A stretch of DNA of 36,948 bases, from the IMG/VR virus record IMGVR_UViG_3300047174_000138, positions 1 through 36,948 of that record; one strand, given 5' to 3'. Shown here piece after piece: positions 1 to 6,924 of this stretch. Position 1 is the stretch's first letter, and each line of letters begins with the position of its first letter. This DNA is from a virus. Position numbers and translations under genes: made by a program. The notes beneath the pieces were generated by a model. The model was given only the letters and a program-made list of their open reading frames with translations, ran no database searches and had not been told where the DNA came from.

Positions 1-1
1 C

Positions 2-691
2 AAGACGCGCTTCGCCGTTTCGACCGAAGAGACGCGCTATTACCTGAACGGGATTTACCTCCATGTCGCGGACGGGAAGGACGGCAGGATGCTGCGCGCG
101 GTCGCGACCGACGGCCATCGCCTGGCGGCCCTGGAGATCACGCTGCCCGCCGGCGCGGAATCCATGCCAGGCGTGATCATTCAAACAAAAACAATTTTGC
201 AAATACGGAGATTTTGTAAATATTTTGAAAAAGTAAAAATAACGCTTTCTGCAAAAAAAATCCGTTTTAATTTTGGCAAAAACCTCTGTGTTCTTGCTAA
301 TCCGATTGATTATTCCTATCAAAAATACGAAAAAGTTATTCCATTAAAAAATGATAAAATTTTTATTATCGATAAAAATAGCTTCAAAACAGCAATTAAA
401 AGAGTTTTGTGTTTAAATAGTTCCAATAACAATAGAATTAAACTTGTTTTTTCCGAGAGTAAACTTATTCTGTCAACAGAAGATTGTGAATATAGTGCTG
501 CCCATGAAATGATTGTTGATGGTACGGAAGATATAAAGATTGGTTTTAATTATCGTTACATTCTTGACGTATTAGAGCGGATCAATGGCCAGAAGGTTTT
601 ACTCGCGTTTTCCGACAACATTTCCAGTGTGCTAGTAATGGACAACAATGATTCGAGTGCGCTTTATGTTATTATGCCCCAGAGGATTTAG
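2..691 (+). CDS. dnaN: DNA polymerase III sliding clamp (beta subunit), partial and hybrid
   Basis: The ORF is open from the window edge, so the N-terminal part lies outside. It encodes the ring clamp that tethers DNA polymerase III to DNA. The first part shows the family motif ATDGHRLA (about codons 36-43 of the visible frame) and PGVI. The later part aligns by eye with E. coli DnaN domains 2-3: PIDYSYQKYEKVIP, GFNYRYILDVL and the terminal MPQRI, equivalent to the MPMRL end that forms the protein-binding cleft. Oddly, bases up to about 175 are strongly GC-rich and everything after about 180 is very AT-rich with a different codon style, yet the frame and alignment continue without a gap. It is either a recombinant clamp created at an insertion point or an assembly chimera of two dnaN genes. 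Family assignment is secure; the origin of the join is not. Confidence 0.85.
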   Translation, partial: KTRFAVSTEETRYYLNGIYLHVADGKDGRMLRAVATDGHRLAALEITLPAGAESMPGVIIQTKTILQIRRFCKYFEKVKITLSAKKIRFNFGKNLCVLANPIDYSYQKYEKVIPLKNDKIFIIDKNSFKTAIKRVLCLNSSNNNRIKLVFSESKLILSTEDCEYSAAHEMIVDGTEDIKIGFNYRYILDVLERINGQKVLLAFSDNISSVLVMDNNDSSALYVIMPQRI

Positions 692-752
692 AATTTGATA
701 ACGGGTTGGAATCTGCAATTTTAACGATAAAAATGATAAAAGAAGGCGAAAT

Positions 753-944
753 ATGACAATCAAACAAGGCCATCTCCTCGAACTTCCTACCAGCCAGTTT
801 GCGAGCATTGTAGAGCTGATGCTGAATATCGGGCGCGCTAATTCTTCAAAAGTTTACAGGCTTCAATTTGATCAGGCGGAGGCCGCGCTTAAGGCGTTGG
901 CGGAACTGGCCCAAAAAAATAACGAAAAATTAATTAACGAATAA
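753..944 (+). CDS. small hypothetical protein (63 aa)
   Basis: No family recognised. The protein starts MTIKQGHLLEL and its second half is predicted helical, with an Ala/Glu-rich stretch (QAEAALKALAELAQ) and a charged end. A purine-rich ribosome site (AGAAGG) lies about 8 bases before the ATG. It follows the clamp ORF by 61 bases and precedes a lipoprotein gene by 14 bases, so it probably belongs to the same plus-strand transcript. It is a short cytoplasmic protein typical of phage accessory regions; its function is unknown. Confidence 0.6.
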   Translation: MTIKQGHLLELPTSQFASIVELMLNIGRANSSKVYRLQFDQAEAALKALAELAQKNNEKLINE

Positions 945-958
945 GAGGATTTATAAAA

Positions 959-1147
959 ATGAGAATCGCCATAATTACTATTGCCATACTTAGCCTAAGC
1001 GGCTGCGGATGGATTAACCGCACTCTTGGTTATATCAGTGGATACTCGATGGTTTGCGTGTCGGAGACGCATGTCCAGTATATTCAATTTCCAACTGGCG
1101 CGGCAGTTCTTGTTGATAAAAACGGCAAGCCTGTCACATGCCGATAG
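959..1147 (+). CDS. small lipoprotein (62 aa)
   Basis: The N-terminus MRIAIITIAILSLSGC is a lipoprotein signal: one Arg, a hydrophobic stretch, and lipobox LSGC with Cys at residue 16. The mature chain of about 47 residues has two more Cys (near VCV and the terminal TCR), which could form a disulphide in the periplasm. A ribosome site AGAGGA lies about 9 bases upstream. Location in the AT-rich plus-strand block of a phage suggests a moron product acting in the host envelope, for example a superinfection-exclusion factor. That role is inferred only from location and the signal, since no homologue is recognised. Confidence 0.65.
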   Translation: MRIAIITIAILSLSGCGWINRTLGYISGYSMVCVSETHVQYIQFPTGAAVLVDKNGKPVTCR

Positions 1148-1232
1148 CGATTCAAAATGACCGCCTATCCATTGTCGCGCCGTTAGCTCAAGTCTTTATC
1201 GAATTTTATATGCAAGAAAAGGAGAAAAAGGA

Positions 1233-1355
1233 ATGGAATTATTAGGAGATATAATAAGATATATTGCCGTAGCAAGTATTGTGATTAATTTTGTTGCCTT
1301 AGACTTGTTTGTAATATTTGCGATATTAGATATTTATAAGAAAACAAAAAAATGA
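1233..1355 (+). CDS. small membrane peptide (40 aa)
   Basis: This short ORF starts at ATG 1233 after a good AAGGAG site and ends with TGA at 1353-1355. The peptide begins MELLGDIIRY, has one hydrophobic stretch of about 25 residues (from IAVASIVINF through LFVIFAIL), and ends in KKTKK, so it is probably a single-pass inner-membrane peptide with a positive cytoplasmic tail. Its stop overlaps the next gene's start in an ATGA arrangement, indicating translational coupling. The function is unknown. Confidence 0.6.
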   Translation: MELLGDIIRYIAVASIVINFVALDLFVIFAILDIYKKTKK

Positions 1356-1591
1356 AAAATAACATAAACCCATTTGAATTAAGCGAGGAAGAGAAGGTTG
1401 AGCGCGATAAAGAAGAAGGTAATTTTAAATTTCTAGATGAAAGACTTTTTTGCGTACACAGTGATTTAAATACCTTAGGGGATGGTATTGAATCTGTTTA
1501 TAGAAGGCTTAAGAAAATAGAGAATCACCTTGTTAAGGATCAATCTGCGCAGGCTCTTGTTATTTTGCGTGAAATAATGAGAAGGTTTTGA
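1352..1591 (+). CDS. hypothetical protein (79 aa), coupled to the upstream membrane peptide
   Basis: The start ATG at 1352 overlaps the stop of the 40-residue membrane peptide by four bases. The product is highly charged and largely helical: an acidic N-terminal third (SEEEKVERDKEEG), then a segment ending VYRRLKKIENHL that resembles a short coiled coil. It has no signal peptide or membrane span. The overlap suggests it is made in fixed ratio with the membrane peptide and could partner it. No family recognised. Confidence 0.6.
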   Translation: MKNNINPFELSEEEKVERDKEEGNFKFLDERLFCVHSDLNTLGDGIESVYRRLKKIENHLVKDQSAQALVILREIMRRF

Positions 1592-1619
1592 ATTTATAAT
1601 TAATATAAGGAGAAAGAAA

Positions 1620-2057
1620 ATGACAGAAGAAATAAAATACGGCAGGAGAAAGCCGAAAAACGGCGATTCATTCTATTGTATCAATAGTATTAATAATATT
1701 TGTTATGATTCGTGGGGTGATAGCTTCCAAGACGAAGACATGTGGGGCGTGGGCAACGTCTTCCTCACCCCCGCAGCCGCCGAACGCGCCATGAAATGGC
1801 ATCGCCTCCACGTCGCTCTGATGGATCGGGCGGCGCAGGATTGGCCGGATGGATACAAAACAACTGAAGATGCTTTTGTTTTGTCACTTAATGAAGTACC
1901 TGAAACATCCGAAATTGATACTTTTGCTATTTCTGGTTGTTCTTTGCCGAATGTTCCGCTTTTTGCAACGTATTTTAGCGCCTTAAAAGCCGCCGAAGAA
2001 ATCCTCGGCGAAGACGCAGAATTTTATTTTACGTTCGATCGTAACAGGAATTGGTGA
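1620..2057 (+). CDS. hypothetical phage protein (145 aa) with mosaic base composition
   Basis: A strong AAGGAGAAAG ribosome site precedes the ATG. The region from GNVFLTPAAAERAMKWHRLH resembles a common small phage protein style in which a value 'GN(V/C)F.T...AE.A...L' is followed by a helix. No enzymatic motif is visible. Composition is patchy: roughly 1740-1860 and 1985-2020 are GC-rich, while the flanks inside the same ORF are AT-rich. The protein reads smoothly across these changes, so I see no frameshift. The next gene starts two bases after its stop. Function unknown. Confidence 0.6.
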   Translation: MTEEIKYGRRKPKNGDSFYCINSINNICYDSWGDSFQDEDMWGVGNVFLTPAAAERAMKWHRLHVALMDRAAQDWPDGYKTTEDAFVLSLNEVPETSEIDTFAISGCSLPNVPLFATYFSALKAAEEILGEDAEFYFTFDRNRNW

Positions 2058-2058
2058 T

Positions 2059-2295
2059 ATGGAAAAATTTCTTTTTACCACCGAAGAAGATTACTGGAAA
2101 AACGCAATCGAAATTCTTGCTTCTGATTTTAGGGATGCCGCCAGAAGCGGCGCGGAAAAATATGATGATGGGAGTGACAGCACCCTTGATGAAAAAAATG
2201 TTTGGGTAAAAAATGTTAAAACTGGAGAGATTAAAAAATTCTATATTAATTTGAATTATAATCCTTATTACAATGCTTTTTTAACAAATGATTGA
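2059..2295 (+). CDS. hypothetical acidic protein (78 aa)
   Basis: The gene starts two bases after the preceding stop and ends next to the following start, fitting a tight operon. The product begins MEKFLFTTEEDYWKNAIE, contains a segment WVKNVKTGEIKKFYINL that looks like a beta hairpin, and is rich in Asp, Asn and Tyr. It has no signal sequence or membrane span. No family recognised; cytoplasmic location is expected. Confidence 0.55.
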   Translation: MEKFLFTTEEDYWKNAIEILASDFRDAARSGAEKYDDGSDSTLDEKNVWVKNVKTGEIKKFYINLNYNPYYNAFLTND

Positions 2296-2683
2296 TATGA
2301 AAAAACTTATTTTGTTACTCGCGTTTTTACCCTTTGTGGCTCTTGCTCAATCGGACAACGGAGAATTTAGCGGTAGCGATTATTTTCAAGGGGTTCTTGA
2401 GCGCTTTATTTCGCAGGTTTACGCTGGAGACGCACAAAAAACACTTCTCGAAACTCCACCCAAAAAAACTTGGACGCTTATCGCTGTGCATTTAGACAAG
2501 AACGATATTTATGTCAGAAAGGTCGAGCCTTTCAAAAGTGCCGATGATTGCCAAATGGCACTTGATGGTCTTTGGAAAGTTGCTCCCCAAGACAGGCATA
2601 TAGTCGCGGAATGCTATCCTACAAAGGAAGTTGCGGACTTGCCAATGGCTTACGAAGAAAGCCATTTAAATGAAAAGAATTAA
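2288..2683 (+). CDS. exported protein with Sec signal peptide (131 aa, or 128 aa from ATG 2297)
   Basis: The ATG at 2288 overlaps the upstream gene; ATG 2297, one base after that gene's TGA, gives a cleaner signal peptide MKKLILLLAFLPFVALA with likely cleavage before QS. The mature part of about 110 residues carries two Cys (DDCQMAL and AECYPT), and the segment TWTLIAVHLDKNDIYVRKVEPF resembles bacterial and phage periplasmic small proteins, though I cannot name a family. It is the second exported product in this AT-rich plus-strand block, consistent with a phage cargo protein acting on the host envelope. Function is inferred from location only. Confidence 0.6.
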   Translation: MIDMKKLILLLAFLPFVALAQSDNGEFSGSDYFQGVLERFISQVYAGDAQKTLLETPPKKTWTLIAVHLDKNDIYVRKVEPFKSADDCQMALDGLWKVAPQDRHIVAECYPTKEVADLPMAYEESHLNEKN

Positions 2684-2748
2684 AAATCAGAAATAAAGAA
2701 TAAAAAAATAATTTTTATAGTTAAACTTTTTTAATATGGAGAATAAGT

Positions 2749-2871
2749 ATGAAGCGTTTTGATGAAGATGGATCGGAGCATGGTGATTCAGGATTTTTAT
2801 TAACTATGTTTTTGTTCACATTAATACTGATAGGTTTGGCGTATTATTTTTTTAGCTTAATAGAATTTTAG
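2749..2871 (+). CDS. small membrane peptide (40 aa)
   Basis: ATG at 2749 follows a good GGAGAATAAGT ribosome site, and TAG ends at 2871. The N-terminal 16 residues are polar and acidic (MKRFDEDGSEHGDSG) and the rest is a single strong hydrophobic span (LLTMFLFTLILIGLAYYFF). The layout fits a single-pass inner-membrane peptide. It is the last gene of the plus-strand block before the convergent lysis cassette. It could be a holin-like or envelope-modifying peptide, but nothing proves this. Confidence 0.5.
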   Translation: MKRFDEDGSEHGDSGFLLTMFLFTLILIGLAYYFFSLIEF

Positions 2872-2909
2872 AAAATTTAATGAATAATTAAACACGGGCG
2901 GCGCGTGAT

Positions 2910-2926
2910 AGCATCTAATAGATGCT
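2910..2926. terminator. candidate bidirectional terminator hairpin
   Basis: A perfect 7-base inverted repeat (AGCATCT, AAT loop, AGATGCT) sits between the end of the plus-strand block (2871) and the convergent end of the lysis cassette (2985). There is no clean U-tract next to it on either strand, so intrinsic termination is only a possibility, supported mainly by its place between convergent genes. Confidence 0.35.
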
Positions 2927-2984
2927 GGCGGCGGCGAGAGAAATTGTAGAAATGCTCTCGAAAAAGAGATGATAGAAATTTTCG

Positions 2985-3200
2985 TCACTTCCACCCGCAA
3001 AGCTTCCGCCCCGCCTCATCGTGATCGAGAATCTGCCGCGCCGTGCCGTCCGTCAGGCCGTCCTGCGCGCTGATGTAGATCGGATGGGCCACCATGCAAA
3101 AGCTGTCAGGCGCGTCAGTCTTTCCGCTGCCATTGCTCATGCAGGCGCTTAGCAGCATCGCCGTCATGCAGGCCAGCGCGGTTATGATCTTCAATTTCAT
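2985..3200 (-). CDS. o-spanin, Rz1-like outer-membrane lipoprotein (71 aa)
   Basis: I chose ATG at 3200 because it gives a lipoprotein signal, MKLKIITALACMTAMLLSAC, with lipobox LSAC and lipid-bearing Cys at residue 20. The longer in-frame extension is only a shadow of the Rz-like gene. It begins inside the Rz-like reading frame and runs past its end, the usual overlapping Rz/Rz1 arrangement. The mature chain of about 51 residues contains further Cys (FCM and LCG). Together with the Rz-like protein it would bridge inner and outer membranes and disrupt the outer membrane in the last step of lysis. Confidence 0.7.
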   Translation of the reverse strand: MKLKIITALACMTAMLLSACMSNGSGKTDAPDSFCMVAHPIYISAQDGLTDGTARQILDHDEAGRKLCGWK

Positions 3201-3354
3201 GGGCTGTCTCCGTCTGTTTAAGCGTTGCCGTGGCGTCCGCCAGCTTTTGCTGCTGCACGCCTGCATCCTGCGCCCGATCCTCGGCGGCTTTCTGTTTTTT
3301 CCCAGAAAGCCAGCCGAGAAGGGAAACGAGCGCATTGAGAATGGCGCTCCACAT
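3115..3354 (-). CDS. i-spanin, Rz-like inner-membrane protein (79 aa)
   Basis: Starting at ATG 3354, the product has an N-terminal hydrophobic anchor (SAILNALVSLLGWLSG) followed by a charged helical region rich in Ala, Gln and Lys with coiled-coil character (QQQKLADATATLKQTE). This is the plan of an i-spanin, although shorter than lambda Rz. The Rz1-like lipoprotein begins within it in another frame (overlap 3115-3200). It lies one base downstream of the 126-residue unknown and two genes after the lysozyme, completing the lysis cassette. Confidence 0.65.
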   Translation of the reverse strand: MWSAILNALVSLLGWLSGKKQKAAEDRAQDAGVQQQKLADATATLKQTETAHEIEDHNRAGLHDGDAAKRLHEQWQRKD

Positions 3355-3355
3355 G

Positions 3356-3736
3356 CTACGACGCCGTTGCGGGGGCAGGCGTGGCGGTCGCCGGAGCGGC
3401 GGCGGGCGTCTTAAGGCCATTGAGCACGCTCGTGACCAGCGTAGTCGTGGTCTGCTTGCTGATCGTTTTGCCCGCCGTGGCGAAAGCGGCCTCCGCCGCG
3501 ACAATGCCCGCGTCGATGGCAACGCCAGTGCTGCTGCCCGCCGCCAGGCTGCCGAGGATAGCGAGGCCGCTGCTGGTGGCAACGCCCGTCAGTTGCTGCT
3601 CGGTCAAAGCAATCAATTCGGCCTCGGCGGACTTTAAATCTCCCTCGATCTGCTTGATGACGGGGCGGGACTGAAACCAGTTGTACAGGCTGGTGAAGGG
3701 GGATTTGATTTCGGCGAGGATGGTGGAAAAACTCAT
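3356..3736 (-). CDS. lysis-cassette protein of unknown role (126 aa), possible holin
   Basis: The start is well supported by AAGGAGA about 7 bases before ATG 3736. Residues 1-45 are helical and charged (IKQIEGDLKSAEAELIAL), residues about 50-88 are hydrophobic and Gly/Ala-rich (SGLAILGSLAAGSSTGVAID), and the C-terminus is an Ala/Pro/Thr-rich tail. It sits between the lysozyme and the spanins, where phages often keep a holin. The hydrophobic region is weak for a classical holin, so a virion or membrane-associated role is equally possible. No family recognised. Confidence 0.6.
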   Translation of the reverse strand: MSFSTILAEIKSPFTSLYNWFQSRPVIKQIEGDLKSAEAELIALTEQQLTGVATSSGLAILGSLAAGSSTGVAIDAGIVAAEAAFATAGKTISKQTTTTLVTSVLNGLKTPAAAPATATPAPATAS

Positions 3737-3781
3737 GGTCGGTCTCCTTTTGTTGATATTAAGATAAGTTTAGGCGGTAGG

Positions 3782-4237
3782 CTAATTTTGCGCGGAAACG
3801 GGCGTCAGGAACAGGGTTCGCTCGGCTGCACGGCGCTCTTGTAGGCCGAGGACTACCTTGCCGCCAGCATGATCCCACTTTAGGAACTCGTCTGCCGCGC
3901 CCTGGTAATCGCCTAAAGACAGCTTATGTCCGAGCGTCCTTTGCAGCGGTAGGCTCCCCACGTTAAAAACGAGACAGACGAGCGCCGAGAATTCATTTTC
4001 GTTCAACGGCTCGGAAACAAGCTCCCTGACGATGGTCTCAAAGCGCTGGATGTCCCATTGCAAAAGAGCGTCGGCCTGCTCAACGGTGATGGCTGCGGTG
4101 TTCGCCGTCACGCCATGCGTATGGCCGTAGCCGATCGTCCAAACGCCCGCCGCGTCGCGGTAAGGCGCGAGCTTCAGGCCCTCATGGCTTTTCAGCAGCG
4201 CCTCTCCAGCGGCGTTGAAGGTGCAATGATCGATCAT
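3782..4237 (-). CDS. endolysin, T4-type lysozyme (GH24 family), 151 aa
   Basis: This muramidase cleaves the glycan backbone of peptidoglycan during lysis. The motif HEGLKLAPYRDAAGVWTIGYG is diagnostic, with Glu19, Asp28 and Thr34 at the same spacing as the T4 lysozyme triad Glu11/Asp20/Thr26. A second family block, FSALVCLVFNVG, lies near residues 85-96. There is no N-terminal signal or anchor, so release to the periplasm needs a holin; candidates are the neighbouring 142- and 126-residue proteins. Length matches the family. It begins three bases after the upstream gene's stop. Confidence 0.93.
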   Translation of the reverse strand: MIDHCTFNAAGEALLKSHEGLKLAPYRDAAGVWTIGYGHTHGVTANTAAITVEQADALLQWDIQRFETIVRELVSEPLNENEFSALVCLVFNVGSLPLQRTLGHKLSLGDYQGAADEFLKWDHAGGKVVLGLQERRAAERTLFLTPVSAQN

Positions 4238-4240
4238 GGT

Positions 4241-4669
4241 TTATTTTCCTAAAAATTTAAGCGTATGATCCGCGACAAAAGCAACGCATCCGCCGATGGA
4301 GGAGGCCGCCAAAAAATACCCCGTCGCCCTGGCGCGGGATTCCTCGAGCGATCCGACCCGCGTTACAACATCCTGGAATGTTTTCGCGTCATCAATGCGT
4401 CGCGTTTCAATTTCCTTCAGCGCTGCTTCGTGCTGCGTGATTTTAATGTCATGCGCCCTCCGCTCGTTGTCACAAGCACGCTGGTAATCGTCTGACCGAC
4501 GCGCGTCAGAGGTGAGCACGGCGAGATTTTGTAGGATGATGGTGTTCTGGTCGTTGCCATTTTTGACGGAGATGCAAAGTTCCGTCAGCCTTTCGCTAAA
4601 AATCTTAAGGTTTTGCGCCAACAAAGCCATTTGTGTTTCGGCGGAGAGGGGGGCGGCTGATTCCGTCAT
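4241..4669 (-). CDS. coiled-coil protein with C-terminal membrane span (142 aa), holin-like candidate
   Basis: The product is a long polar helix with coiled-coil character through about residue 115 (for example ITQHEAALKEIETRR), followed by one membrane span near the end (GYFLAASSIGGCVAFVA) and a short basic tail. This layout resembles XhlA-type hemolysin/holin accessory proteins, though I see no clear sequence match. It sits directly upstream of the lysozyme in the same direction, which supports a role in membrane permeabilisation. It could instead be a membrane-tethered structural chaperone. Confidence 0.6.
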   Translation of the reverse strand: MTESAAPLSAETQMALLAQNLKIFSERLTELCISVKNGNDQNTIILQNLAVLTSDARRSDDYQRACDNERRAHDIKITQHEAALKEIETRRIDDAKTFQDVVTRVGSLEESRARATGYFLAASSIGGCVAFVADHTLKFLGK

Positions 4670-4670
4670 G

Positions 4671-6923
4671 TCAAAATCCCACTGCGTTAAAGGTTATAGA
4701 ATCGCCGCTGGTCGTTGCGCCCTTAATAGTACAGGTAGTTGTCGAATTGGCCGATTGCGGCATGGCGGTCGCCGCCGTGTTGTCATTCGCCGAGCAGTTC
4801 CAGCCGTGCGGCGCGGTTTTAGCAAAGGTAAATGTCACGGTGCATGTGCCGGTTGTACCGGATGCCATGGATCCCGCCGTTGCGCCGCCAGTGAGCGAAG
4901 TTACGCCGCAACCAGACGCCGTGAAGGGCGTACCCGCCGAAACAAAAGCGCCCGACTCAACCAGGCCGTTGGCATTACCTTGCGCACCTGTGCCGACGCA
5001 CAACGTGCCTGCCGCGCAACGTGTAATCGCCGTGTCCGCCGTGCCAGACGGATATTGTGTGGCGGACGAAAAGCCGATTATGCCCCCCGCGACCGTTGAG
5101 ACAACCGGATTCGCCGCCGTCACGTTATTAACCAAGAACGGGGTGCTGTTCGCGGTTGCATCGAACACGCCAAAATTTCCTGGGCCGTTGCTTGAGCCAC
5201 CAGAAAAGAACTGATAATTGTGTCCGCCTGTCGAGGTATTGGCGAGCGCGAATTGCGTCCCCACCGTGTTGCTGCTCGAAATCGTTAAGGGATTGTTAAG
5301 AGCCGTCCCCGAAATCGACACCGCGCCGTTGAAGGTGGCGCTGCCTGGGAACTGATAAGAGCCGCCACTGCTCGCGCCGCTGTAGGCCGCCTCAAAAATA
5401 TCGCCTGCTTGCGGCCCGTATCCAGCGGTCGCGGTCTGCCCCGATGAAAGATTAGCTAAAACCTTAATTCGATTCGCGCCGCTGCCCGCCTGCGATCCAT
5501 AATTAAAGCAGTTCGTGTCGTTAAAACATTGCAGATCAATGTCGAGACCGGAACCGTAAGCGTAAACGCCATTATTGCTTGTACCGTTAAAATTGCGCGT
5601 TACCAAATGGAAGCGCCCGCCGTTGCTCGTGACGGAAAGGCCAGTATTATTCGCCTGGCCGTTACCGATCAGCAAGCCGTTACCGATGCCGCCATTGCCG
5701 TAGCCTGTCCAATTTATCAGCGGGATTCCAGTTGCGGTCGAATTAAAAAAAGCGTAAATATTGGCAATCCAGAAATCGTTGGCTGCAACCTGCACCGGCG
5801 AGGTGTTGTTCCAGCCGCCGTTATAGACAAATAAACTGTCGACTCGTCCGGGCAGCGCCGCGCCCGTAACGATAAAATCATCGCCATCGACAAACAGTCC
5901 GTAAGCGTGGGAAACGGTTGACGCAAAGGAAATGCCGCACACGGATCCGTCTGAGTAACCAGATGACGAACCGTTCCCGTAGCTGTGGATGATGCCCGCG
6001 TGATCCAAGCCGCCGCCAGTCGTGGAGGTATTAAAATTAATAAATCCGCAGCTATAGCCGAACTTGGCGACGATGGAAAAAACGCCGCCGTCATATGGGC
6101 CTGTCACAGCTAATTGGTAACCTTGATAAACTCCGTCCGCACCGTTTCCAGCTCCGCCATTGAAGGCAAAGTCATTTCTCTGGATGAAGGATTCTTCCTG
6201 GGCGTCAATAACGACCGATGAAGATGATCCTGAATTAGAGTAGGCGCTGACGGCCCCGTTGCCAGAAAAATTCTCAATGTAATCTTCCACCAGAATCGGG
6301 CGCGTCTGATAAGATTGAAAACCACGCACCGCCTGCGTCTGACTGGCTTTGTTGCCCACCAAGTGACAGCGGGTGATTCCCGCCCAGGCAGGAACCGTTC
6401 CATCATGCGTTCCCGCGAGAAAATTCGCCAGATAATTTCTTGTTTGAAACATCGCGGGCGCGGTGCTGCTAGCTTGCAAAAACAGGCTGCCGCCACCGTT
6501 CGTTTGGGTGCAATCCACCACGACATGGCTGTCGAGATTGACGGCGTTCGCGCCGCCAAGCACATATTTCTTGGTGGGGTCTGGCAGGATCACCCCGCCG
6601 CCCTGCGCATTCAGGAGGTCGTTGCACCGCTGAAACGCCGCCGTGTCGAGCGTCGTTCCGTCGCCCTTGGCACCACAGGATTCAGGCGTCAGGAAGCGCT
6701 TGGTAAACGCGGACAAAGGCAGCGGCGTATTGGCCCCACTCGGCGTAAAGGTCAGCGCCGAGATATCGCCGTTGGCATTGCCAATGCCGCCGCTCGTCGT
6801 GGGCAGTACACCATTTGGAAAAAAAGCACTCGCGCCCTGTATCTGTTTCGGCGAGGTGGCTCCCGCCACAAACGGCGTAAGTGCGAAAGTTATCGCAAGA
6901 ATAACTGGAAAAAGTTTTTTCAT
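4671..6923 (-). CDS. beta-helix tail-spike/fibre-like protein with N-terminal signal peptide (750 aa)
   Basis: I chose ATG 6923, two bases after the upstream stop, rather than the longer start at 6953, because it gives a complete Sec signal MKKLFPVILAITFALTPFVA with a small-residue cleavage site near GA/TS. Residues about 84-110 contain CGAKGDGTTLDTAAFQRC, the entry motif of pectate-lyase-type right-handed beta helices used by phage tail spikes. The middle is Gly/Asn/Ser-rich as in beta helices. The last 110 residues are Cys- and Thr-rich (GTCTVTFTFAKTAPHGW, TTCTIKG), a C-terminal module I recall from alphaproteobacterial prophage fibres. A signal peptide is unusual for a virion protein; it may instead be an exported prophage product. 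Confidence 0.75.
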   Translation of the reverse strand: MKKLFPVILAITFALTPFVAGATSPKQIQGASAFFPNGVLPTTSGGIGNANGDISALTFTPSGANTPLPLSAFTKRFLTPESCGAKGDGTTLDTAAFQRCNDLLNAQGGGVILPDPTKKYVLGGANAVNLDSHVVVDCTQTNGGGSLFLQASSTAPAMFQTRNYLANFLAGTHDGTVPAWAGITRCHLVGNKASQTQAVRGFQSYQTRPILVEDYIENFSGNGAVSAYSNSGSSSSVVIDAQEESFIQRNDFAFNGGAGNGADGVYQGYQLAVTGPYDGGVFSIVAKFGYSCGFINFNTSTTGGGLDHAGIIHSYGNGSSSGYSDGSVCGISFASTVSHAYGLFVDGDDFIVTGAALPGRVDSLFVYNGGWNNTSPVQVAANDFWIANIYAFFNSTATGIPLINWTGYGNGGIGNGLLIGNGQANNTGLSVTSNGGRFHLVTRNFNGTSNNGVYAYGSGLDIDLQCFNDTNCFNYGSQAGSGANRIKVLANLSSGQTATAGYGPQAGDIFEAAYSGASSGGSYQFPGSATFNGAVSISGTALNNPLTISSSNTVGTQFALANTSTGGHNYQFFSGGSSNGPGNFGVFDATANSTPFLVNNVTAANPVVSTVAGGIIGFSSATQYPSGTADTAITRCAAGTLCVGTGAQGNANGLVESGAFVSAGTPFTASGCGVTSLTGGATAGSMASGTTGTCTVTFTFAKTAPHGWNCSANDNTAATAMPQSANSTTTCTIKGATTSGDSITFNAVGF

Positions 6924-6924
6924 G

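Noticed and set aside
171-183. Phage attachment site core at the clamp join
   Set aside because: A core should recur at the other phage end; I could not find GTGATCAT near 36400-36948, so an att site is not claimed.
3094-3637. Plus-strand ORFs across the lysis cassette
   Set aside because: They are antisense to the spanins and the 126-residue gene, whose signals, lipobox and ribosome sites support the minus strand.
4512-5214. Overlapping plus-strand ORFs near the tail-spike 3' end
   Set aside because: Antisense to the beta-helix protein and the coiled-coil gene; no motifs or ribosome sites.
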